DNA from: an uncultured Bacteroides sp. | GTDB taxonomy: Bacteria > Bacteroidota > Bacteroidia > Bacteroidales > Bacteroidaceae | Direction: 5' to 3' | Length of the DNA stretch: 25,171 nt | Assembly (NCBI GenBank): GCA_900556625.1 | Contig: USPQ01000036.1 | Coordinates: 1 to 25,171, forward strand | Shown: positions 6,527 through 12,344 of the stretch, piece by piece | Position numbering within the stretch: position 1 is the stretch's first letter | Layout: the number at the start of each line of letters is the position of its first letter | The notes under the pieces: model-generated | Seen by the model: only the letters and a program-made list of their open reading frames with translations | What the model was told of the DNA's origin: nothing | Databases searched by the model: none | Position numbers and translations under genes: made by a program

Positions 6527-8356
6527 ATGAATACAGAAGCGGAAAACAAAACCAATAAATACTTGAAAGGAATCGTGGCAAACCTTCCTGAAAAGCCGGG
6601 AATCTACCAGTACCTGAATGCGGAAGGAACGATTATATACGTTGGAAAGGCTAAAAACCTGAAGAAAAGGGTATACTCTTATTTCAGCAAAGAACACGAG
6701 CCGGGAAAGACACGGGTATTGGTAAGCAAGATAGCTGATATACGGTATATCGTGGTGAACACAGAGGAAGATGCACTGCTATTGGAAAATAATCTGATCA
6801 AGAAATATAAGCCGCGTTATAACGTCTTATTAAAGGATGACAAGACTTACCCTTCGATCTGTGTACAGAACGAATATTTTCCCAGGATATTCAGAACCCG
6901 GAAGATTATCAGAAACGGCTCATCTTATTATGGTCCGTACAGCCATATCCCCTCGATGTATGCAGTGCTGGACTTGATAAAGCATTTATATCCGTTACGT
7001 ACCTGTTCTTTAAACCTCACTCCGGAGAACATACGGGCCGGGAAGTTCAATGTATGCCTCGAATATCATATAAAGAACTGTGCAGGACCCTGCATCGGGC
7101 TTCAGTCACAAGAAGAATATCTAAAAAACATCGATGAAATCAAAGAGATTCTAAAAGGGAATACGCAGGAAATTAGCCGTATGCTATTGGAGAAGATGCA
7201 GACTTTGGCCGGTGAAATGAAGTTTGAGGAAGCACAGAAGATTAAAGAGAAATATCTTTTGATAGAGAACTACCGTTCCAAATCAGAAGTGGTAAGCGCC
7301 GTACTACATAATATAGATGTCTTTTCGATCGAGGAGGATGACAGCAATTCCGCATTTATCAATTATCTGCATATTACAAACGGAGCAATCAACCAGGCAT
7401 TTACTTTCGAATATAAAAAGAAGTTGAATGAATCCAAGGAGGAATTGCTGACGCTCGGCATTATCGAAATGAGGGAACGTTATAAAAGCCGGTCACGAGA
7501 GATTATCGTCCCCTTCGAACTTGACCTGGAATTAAATAATGTCGTTTTCACCGTTCCCCAACGGGGTGATAAGAAGAAATTGCTGGATCTTTCTATCCTG
7601 AACGTGAAGCAATACAAGGCCGACCGCATGAAACAGGCGGAGAAACTGAATCCTGAACAGAGAAGTATGCGCCTGATGAAAGAAATACAGCAAGAACTGC
7701 ATTTGGAGAGACCGCCCTTGCAGATTGAATGTTTTGATAACTCGAACATACAGGGATCGGACGCAGTGGCAGCTTGCGTGGTATTCAAAAAGGCCAAACC
7801 TTCGAAGAAAGATTACCGGAAATACAATATAAAGACAGTAGTGGGGCCTGATGATTATGCTTCGATGAAAGAAGTCGTAAAAAGGCGTTATCAGCGCGCA
7901 ATAGAAGAAAGTTCGCCGTTGCCCGACCTGATCATTACCGACGGTGGGAAAGGGCAAATGGAGGTCGTCAGAGAGGTCATTGAGGACGAACTAGGATTGA
8001 ATATCCCTATTGCCGGATTGGCTAAAGACAATCGCCACCGCACGTCTGAATTGCTATTCGGGTTTCCTCCGCAAACTATCGGGATCAAACAACACACTCC
8101 CCTGTTCCGGTTGCTGACACAAATACAGGATGAAGTACACCGCTTTGCGATTAGTTTTCATCGCGACAAACGTAGCAAAAGACAGGTTGCATCTGCATTG
8201 GATAGCATCAAAGGCATCGGGGAAAAGACTAAAACAGCTCTTTTGAAAGAATTTAAGAGTGTAAAGCGGATAAAAGAGGCGTCGCTAGAGGACATCAGCG
8301 CTATTATTGGGGAAGCGAAGGCCAAGACGGTGAAGGAAGGATTGAATAATGAATAA
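6527..8356 (+). CDS. uvrC: Excinuclease ABC subunit C (UvrC)
   Basis: UvrC makes the two incisions on either side of a DNA lesion during nucleotide excision repair, after loading by UvrA and UvrB. The 609-aa product is of usual length. The GIY-YIG nuclease domain (about 20-100) shows KPGIYQYL and TIIYVGKAKNLKKRVYSYF. A four-cysteine segment (CSLNL, NVCLEYHIKNCAGPC) matches the iron-sulfur or metal cluster region of the family. The UVR helix pair that binds UvrB follows (MKFEEAQKIKEKY). The RNase H-like 3' half has IECFDNSNIQGSDAVA and ITDGGKGQ, and the C-terminal HhH has LDSIKGIGEKTKTALLKEF. The ATG at 6527 is chosen over an upstream in-frame TTG at 6458, which lies in the promoter region and adds residues unlike the family. 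Confidence 0.97.
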   Translation: MNTEAENKTNKYLKGIVANLPEKPGIYQYLNAEGTIIYVGKAKNLKKRVYSYFSKEHEPGKTRVLVSKIADIRYIVVNTEEDALLLENNLIKKYKPRYNVLLKDDKTYPSICVQNEYFPRIFRTRKIIRNGSSYYGPYSHIPSMYAVLDLIKHLYPLRTCSLNLTPENIRAGKFNVCLEYHIKNCAGPCIGLQSQEEYLKNIDEIKEILKGNTQEISRMLLEKMQTLAGEMKFEEAQKIKEKYLLIENYRSKSEVVSAVLHNIDVFSIEEDDSNSAFINYLHITNGAINQAFTFEYKKKLNESKEELLTLGIIEMRERYKSRSREIIVPFELDLELNNVVFTVPQRGDKKKLLDLSILNVKQYKADRMKQAEKLNPEQRSMRLMKEIQQELHLERPPLQIECFDNSNIQGSDAVAACVVFKKAKPSKKDYRKYNIKTVVGPDDYASMKEVVKRRYQRAIEESSPLPDLIITDGGKGQMEVVREVIEDELGLNIPIAGLAKDNRHRTSELLFGFPPQTIGIKQHTPLFRLLTQIQDEVHRFAISFHRDKRSKRQVASALDSIKGIGEKTKTALLKEFKSVKRIKEASLEDISAIIGEAKAKTVKEGLNNE

Positions 8357-8450
8357 CAGAGGCTAAAAGTAGAAGGTTTCAAGAGGCAGTAACACGTTCT
8401 TCTTCGATAATATTTTCCTCCCAATACATCGTTTTCTCTTTCGAAATTCG

Positions 8451-8458
8451 TAAATTTG
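8451..8458 (+). promoter_or_regulatory. Bacteroides -7 promoter box for dtd
   Basis: TAAATTTG, a perfect TAnnTTTG box, lies 32 nt before the dtd ATG in the 134-nt gap after uvrC. It suggests that the dtd-pyrophosphohydrolase-deoC group is a separate operon. Confidence 0.6.
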
Positions 8459-8490
8459 CCTTTCATAATCACGAAATAGAATAAATAGCA

Positions 8491-8943
8491 ATGCGAATAG
8501 TTATACAACGGGTAAGCCATGCATCAGTGACCATTGAGGGACACTGCAAATCAGCTATCGGAAAAGGAATGCTGATATTAGTCGGCATTGAGGAAGCCGA
8601 TGGGCAGGAAGACATTGACTGGCTCTGCAAGAAGATAGTAAATCTGCGCATTTTCGACGATGAGAATGGCGTAATGAACAAATCCATACTGGAAGACGGA
8701 GGAGAAATTCTGGTTATCAGCCAGTTCACTTTACATGCTTCCACCAAAAAAGGGAACCGTCCTTCTTATATCAAAGCTGCAAAGCCGGAAATATCGGTCC
8801 CACTCTATGAGAAGTTCTGCAAAGATTTGACTGCCGCATTGGGCAAAGAAATCGGTACGGGTACCTTCGGTGCAGACATGAAAGTTGAACTTTTGAACGA
8901 CGGACCTGTTACTATATGCATGGATACGAAAAACAAAGAATAA
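8491..8943 (+). CDS. dtd: D-aminoacyl-tRNA deacylase
   Basis: DTD hydrolyses D-amino acids (and glycine mischarged on tRNA-Ala) from tRNA, protecting translation. The 150-aa length is usual. The start MRIVIQRVSHASVTIEG is typical of the family. The catalytic pocket motifs are visible: SQFTLHASTKKGNRPSYIKAA (about 78-98, SQFTL plus the RPS region) and the cross-subunit Gly-cisPro segment, seen here as NDGPVTICMDT near the C-terminus. It is the first gene of a tight group, with 26 nt to the next gene, and has its own promoter box at 8451. Confidence 0.97.
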   Translation: MRIVIQRVSHASVTIEGHCKSAIGKGMLILVGIEEADGQEDIDWLCKKIVNLRIFDDENGVMNKSILEDGGEILVISQFTLHASTKKGNRPSYIKAAKPEISVPLYEKFCKDLTAALGKEIGTGTFGADMKVELLNDGPVTICMDTKNKE

Positions 8944-8969
8944 CGTAAACAACTTATAATAAAAGAACT

Positions 8970-9308
8970 ATGACCCTGGAAGAAGCTCAAAAACAGGTAG
9001 ACCAATGGGTAAAGACATACGGCGTCCGCTATTTCAGCGAATTGACCAATATGGCAGTACTGACGGAAGAAGTCGGGGAACTGGCCCGCGTCATGGCCCG
9101 CAAATACGGTGACCAATCCTTCAAAGAAGGTGAGAAAGACAATATCGAAGAAGAAATAGCAGACGTTCTGTGGGTGCTCCTATGCATCGCCAACCAGACA
9201 GGCGTAGACGTCACTGCCGCCCTTCAAAAGAGTATGGAAAAGAAAACGAAACGAGATAGCAAAAGACATATCAATAACCCAAAACTGAACGATCATGGAG
9301 GAGAATAA
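8970..9308 (+). CDS. MazG-like nucleotide pyrophosphohydrolase
   Basis: This small all-alpha NTP pyrophosphohydrolase of the MazG-like superfamily would split nucleoside triphosphates to monophosphate and pyrophosphate, probably to clear aberrant nucleotides. The 112-aa product carries the magnesium motifs: E33-E34-x-x-E37 in LTEEVGELARV and E61-E62-x-x-D65 in EEEIADVLWVL. It is a single-domain form, unlike the duplicated E. coli MazG. The 3' end overlaps the start of deoC by 14 nt, which implies translational coupling. The exact substrate (dCTP, dUTP or other) cannot be read from the sequence. Confidence 0.9.
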   Translation: MTLEEAQKQVDQWVKTYGVRYFSELTNMAVLTEEVGELARVMARKYGDQSFKEGEKDNIEEEIADVLWVLLCIANQTGVDVTAALQKSMEKKTKRDSKRHINNPKLNDHGGE

Positions 9309-10197
9309 TTCACTGTCCAACAAGTACGATGCCGCTCTGGCGAAGTATAATACACATCTGAGCGATGCAGATATTCAGGCTCGCGTAGCTGACCTGATTG
9401 AAAAGAAAGTGCCGGAGAACAACACGGAAGAAGTCAAGAAATTCCTGTTCACGTGCATTGACCTGACTACACTGAACAGTACGGATAGCGATGAAAGCGT
9501 TATGCGATTTACTGAAAAAGTAAACCAGTTCGATGATGAATTTCCTGACTTGAAAAATGTAGCTGCGATCTGCGTGTATCCCAACTTTGCAGCTATCGTC
9601 AAGAATACGCTGGAGGTAGACGGAGTGAATATCGCCTGTGTATCAGGAGGATTCCCTTCTTCTCAAACATTTACCGAAGTAAAAGTAGCGGAAACTGCAC
9701 TGGCCATTGCAGACGGCGCAGACGAAATAGATATTGTAATCTCCATAGGCAAGTTCCTGAGTGGCGACTACGAAGCAATGTGTGAGGAAATACAGGAGTT
9801 GAAGGAAGTCTGCAAGGAACGCCACCTCAAGGTAATCCTCGAAACGGGTGCACTAAAGAGCGCTTCCAACATCAAAAAAGCCTCTATCCTATCCATGTAT
9901 TCAGGTGCGGATTTCATCAAAACATCGACCGGAAAACAGCAGCCTGCAGCTACTCCGGAAGCTGCTTATGTGATGTGTGAAGCTATCAAGGAATACTATC
10001 AGAAGACAGGAAACAAGATTGGCTTCAAACCGGCAGGAGGAATCAATACAGTCAATGACGCAATTATTTATTACACTATTGTGAAAGAAGTATTGGGTGA
10101 AGAATGGCTGGACAACCGGTTATTTCGCTTGGGAACAAGCCGCCTGGCAAATCTCCTACTCTCTGATATCAAGGGAGAAGAAATAAAATTCTTCTAG
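9295..10197 (+). CDS. deoC: Deoxyribose-phosphate aldolase
   Basis: DERA splits 2-deoxyribose-5-phosphate into acetaldehyde and glyceraldehyde-3-phosphate, feeding deoxynucleoside sugar into glycolysis. The class I aldolase residues are present: the Schiff-base lysine K209 in GADFIKTSTGK, the second lysine K245 in IGFKPAGGI and D146 in GADEIDIVIS. At 300 aa it is longer than the E. coli enzyme (259 aa). The extra length is mostly a roughly 45-residue N-terminal helical extension ahead of FLFTCIDLTTL. The ATG lies inside the end of the pyrophosphohydrolase gene (14-nt overlap). A terminator 30 nt after the stop ends the operon. Confidence 0.96.
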   Translation: MEENNSLSNKYDAALAKYNTHLSDADIQARVADLIEKKVPENNTEEVKKFLFTCIDLTTLNSTDSDESVMRFTEKVNQFDDEFPDLKNVAAICVYPNFAAIVKNTLEVDGVNIACVSGGFPSSQTFTEVKVAETALAIADGADEIDIVISIGKFLSGDYEAMCEEIQELKEVCKERHLKVILETGALKSASNIKKASILSMYSGADFIKTSTGKQQPAATPEAAYVMCEAIKEYYQKTGNKIGFKPAGGINTVNDAIIYYTIVKEVLGEEWLDNRLFRLGTSRLANLLLSDIKGEEIKFF

Positions 10198-10227
10198 GAA
10201 AGGCTACATAAGCAATCAAATATGCCT

Positions 10228-10275
10228 TACCGCACGGCTCTCCGCAAAACGAGAACCGATGCGGTATTTTTTATT
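10228..10275 (+). terminator. Intrinsic terminator after deoC
   Basis: TACCGCA (10228-10234) pairs with TGCGGTA (10260-10266). Inner pairs CGG/CCG and TCTC/GAGA extend the stem, and TTTTTTATTT follows. It separates the dtd-deoC operon from the structured leader downstream. Confidence 0.8.
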
Positions 10276-10319
10276 TAAGAAAAACTAAAGATAGTTATCA
10301 AGCAATCCGCAAAAATCAT

Positions 10320-10327
10320 TATCTTTG
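10320..10327 (+). promoter_or_regulatory. Bacteroides -7 promoter box for the structured leader and DUF1266 gene
   Basis: TATCTTTG is a perfect TAnnTTTG box. The start point would be near 10333, giving a leader of about 270 nt before the ATG at 10602. No other TAnnTTTG box lies between here and that ATG. Confidence 0.6.
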
Positions 10328-10395
10328 TCTCAGATTTGGCTGTGGATATCTAGCTAAATAATTGAACCAGAGAACGTTTCATTTATTACCAAATT

Positions 10396-10572
10396 CCTGG
10401 AATTCGGCAAAATTCAAAGTTATGAATGGTAATAAGCAAACGGGTCTCACGCACTTTCATGTATATACTGTTGTTATATAGCGAACGGAGCGTGGGACTG
10501 TTGCTTGTGTATAATTCATAACGGCTTGCCGAAGCCTCAGGAAAATATATAGCAACAGTCCCCACGCTTTTT
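10396..10572 (+). promoter_or_regulatory. Attenuator-like structured leader with two mutually exclusive folds
   Basis: Fold A is a long rod. CCTG (10396-10399) pairs with CAGG (10538-10541), TTCGGCAA (10403-10410) with TTGCCGAA (10526-10533), GTTATGAAT (10419-10427) with ATTCATAAC (10514-10522), AAGCAA (10434-10439) with TTGCTT (10501-10506), and GGTCTCACGC (10443-10452) with GCGTGGGACT (10490-10499, two G-U pairs). A TATATA/TATATA hairpin caps it. Fold B is a terminator: 10489-10505 pairs with 10551-10568 (17 bp, one bulged base), followed by five T residues ending 29 nt before the DUF1266 ATG. Both folds need the same central strand (10490-10506), and the upstream and downstream partners resemble each other (AAGCAAACGGGTCTCACGC and TAGCAACAGTCCCCACGC). 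This is attenuator logic. A stand-alone RNA such as a 6S-type rod is the alternative reading. The ligand or trigger is unknown. Confidence 0.7.
10422..10481 (+). CDS. Possible 19-residue leader peptide
   Basis: An ATG-started frame of 19 codons (MNGNKQTGLTHFHVYTVVI, stop TAG at 10479-10481) lies over the upstream pairing segment of the leader and ends 8 nt before the central strand that chooses between rod and terminator. That is where a leader peptide would sit if ribosome position controlled folding. It has no run of a single regulatory amino acid, only the HFH-VY cluster. A 19-codon frame can arise by chance, so this is tentative. Confidence 0.3.
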   Translation: MNGNKQTGLTHFHVYTVVI

Positions 10573-10601
10573 CAGTGAACTTTAATCATAAGAGTATAAA
10601 A

Positions 10602-11279
10602 ATGGAAGCACACATTCAAGCCTTAAGAATAAACCGCAATCCGCTAAATCTAGTCCTCGGGACGAAAAGAAAGCTAGGGTTGCGCATTGGCTATATGGAA
10701 GCTGCGTTAAAAGGTTTTTATCTCAACTCAATAGAAACAGGAGTTCACCCGCAAAAGTTAACCCGACTGCTGTCTGAAGAATTTCACTGCGTTGACACCG
10801 AATCAACCAACGGACTATTACAATTCCTGACTAATGAAGGAGACAGGGTTCCCTATCAGATCATGCTCCCCTACCTGCTCTCGTCAGACAATATCAACGA
10901 ATTTGAAACAATCATACATAAACGCTTTTTCGGAGTGGAACGTTTCGTCCGGCAGGGAAACAATTTATACAGATTCGTAAAATATACAGAGGAAAGAAGA
11001 GACCCGATTATATGGATAAATGACTTGGAAAGAGGAATTGACGCATGGGATATGGGGATGTTGGTCAACCTGGCACGTGCGGCTTATGAAATCGGATATA
11101 TCACCAAAGGACAAGCATGGGAACATATTGAGCAGGCAGGAATACTATGCTCCGAAATACTCCGTTCGCCGGAAGAAATAGACAAGAGTTTCCTCCTCGG
11201 GCGAGCAATGCAATCAGAGAAAATAGAAGATTGGGACCGTTTATTATCGTGCTATTTACTTTTGAACAAACATCGATAA
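10602..11279 (+). CDS. DUF1266-like protein of unknown function
   Basis: This is a predicted soluble 225-aa protein with no signal peptide or membrane helix. The C-terminal part (about 145-210) shows the DUF1266 pattern: IDAWDMGMLVNLARAAYEIG, then GYITKGQAWEHIEQAG and SFLLGRAMQ. In DUF1266 families a Trp-Asp followed by an Arg-rich helix, a GY-x-W-x-x-I segment and a final LLGR are the conserved blocks. The N-terminal 140 residues are charged and helical and not recognised. The ATG at 10602 is preferred over an in-frame GTG at 10575, which abuts the leader terminator. It stands alone: the structured leader lies directly upstream and the next gene is convergent with only 3 nt between stop codons. 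Molecular role unknown. Confidence 0.8.
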   Translation: MEAHIQALRINRNPLNLVLGTKRKLGLRIGYMEAALKGFYLNSIETGVHPQKLTRLLSEEFHCVDTESTNGLLQFLTNEGDRVPYQIMLPYLLSSDNINEFETIIHKRFFGVERFVRQGNNLYRFVKYTEERRDPIIWINDLERGIDAWDMGMLVNLARAAYEIGYITKGQAWEHIEQAGILCSEILRSPEEIDKSFLLGRAMQSEKIEDWDRLLSCYLLLNKHR

Positions 11280-11282
11280 CCG

Positions 11283-12257
11283 CTATTTTTCGCGATCTAC
11301 AACGTAATCCAGATAAGACCGGAGAGCCACGCAGATAGCAGAATCCGGCAGAGAGGCCAACAGCCCAAAGGCTTTTTGCTTATATGCGTTCATCGTCCGG
11401 ACAGCATATTCAATACCACCGTTTTCCTTGGTAAATGCGATCAGACGAGCTATTTCATCGAGAGTAGCCGTACCCTCTTTCACTTTGAGAGCAATTTCAG
11501 TAGCCTGATTGTCATTCGCTCTATTAAGTGCATACAAGACAGGGAGTGTCAGTTTGCCTTCAAGCATATCGTTCCCTGTCGGCTTACCGATTTCCTTGCT
11601 GTCGAAATAGTCGAAAATATCATCCTTAATCTGAAAACAGATACCGATATATTCACCCAACAAGCGGGCTAATTTCACTTCTTCCTCACTCACTCCTACC
11701 GAGTAAGCCGCCGCCGCCGTACAGGCAGCGAATAGGGCCGCAGTTTTCTTACGAATCACATCGAAATAAACTGTCTCCGAAAAGCTATGATTACTTACAT
11801 TTGAGAGCTGGAGCAACTCGCCGTCGGCAAGATCCTGCCCCAATGAAGATACCAGCCGGATAATCTGATGACTGTTCGTCAGCTCGGCATGCACCAGGCT
11901 TGTTGCCAGAAGATAATCCCCCGTCAGTACGGCTACCTTATTATTAAAGATAGCATTCACCGAGAGTTGCCCACGGCGTTCGGTACTTTCGTCCACTACG
12001 TCGTCATGCACCAAACTGGCATTATGAAGAAGTTCCAGAGATACCGCCGCATGAAGAGTGGCAGGAGACACGACGCCATAAAGGCGTGCTACCAACAAGA
12101 CGAGAATAGGACGCATCATCTTTCCACTGCGCTGGCGTATATGAGCTACTACGCTATCAAGCAGTGTATTCGAACTGGAAAGAGAACTATCATAAAGTTC
12201 TTTGAAAGCCTCAAGTTCGCTTTCAATCGGTGTTCTGATAATAGAGATGCTGTCCAT
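11283..12257 (-). CDS. Polyprenyl (trans-isoprenyl) diphosphate synthase
   Basis: This 324-aa synthase adds isopentenyl diphosphate units to an allylic primer to make a long trans-prenyl chain, probably the side chain of menaquinone. Both aspartate-rich magnesium motifs are clear: D85-D-x-x-D89 in SLVHDDVVDES and D212-D-x-x-D216 in IKDDIFDYF. GKMMRPILVLL is the usual substrate-binding segment near residue 50. The small residues upstream of the first DDxxD (LELLHNAS, no bulky pair) fit a long-chain enzyme of the IspB type rather than a farnesyl diphosphate synthase. The chain length is not decided. It diverges from polA and converges on the DUF1266 gene, with stop codons 3 nt apart and no terminator between. 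Confidence 0.94.
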   Translation of the reverse strand: MDSISIIRTPIESELEAFKELYDSSLSSSNTLLDSVVAHIRQRSGKMMRPILVLLVARLYGVVSPATLHAAVSLELLHNASLVHDDVVDESTERRGQLSVNAIFNNKVAVLTGDYLLATSLVHAELTNSHQIIRLVSSLGQDLADGELLQLSNVSNHSFSETVYFDVIRKKTAALFAACTAAAAYSVGVSEEEVKLARLLGEYIGICFQIKDDIFDYFDSKEIGKPTGNDMLEGKLTLPVLYALNRANDNQATEIALKVKEGTATLDEIARLIAFTKENGGIEYAVRTMNAYKQKAFGLLASLPDSAICVALRSYLDYVVDREK

Positions 12258-12275
12258 TCATGCACAATTTGAGCA

Positions 12276-12283
12276 CAAAAGTA
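12276..12283 (-). promoter_or_regulatory. Bacteroides -7 promoter box for the polyprenyl synthase gene
   Basis: On the minus strand this reads TACTTTTG, a perfect TAnnTTTG box. The start point would be near 12270, about 12 nt before the ATG, so the leader is very short. Confidence 0.55.
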
Positions 12284-12314
12284 ATAATAAAACGCTTAAT
12301 ACGGTATTTTTTTG

Positions 12315-12322
12315 TACTTTTA
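12315..12322 (+). promoter_or_regulatory. Possible -7 promoter box for polA
   Basis: TACTTTTA matches TAnnTTTG except for the last base and lies 23 nt before the polA ATG. It is the best candidate in the 87-nt divergent gap, but it is weak. Confidence 0.35.
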
Positions 12323-12344
12323 CCATGAAAAATTAATAAAATCT

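Noticed and set aside
10333..10572. Firm assignment of the leader as 6S RNA
   Set aside because: The rod shape fits, but the alternative terminator pairing and the short distance to a downstream gene fit a regulatory leader better; only a covariance search can decide.
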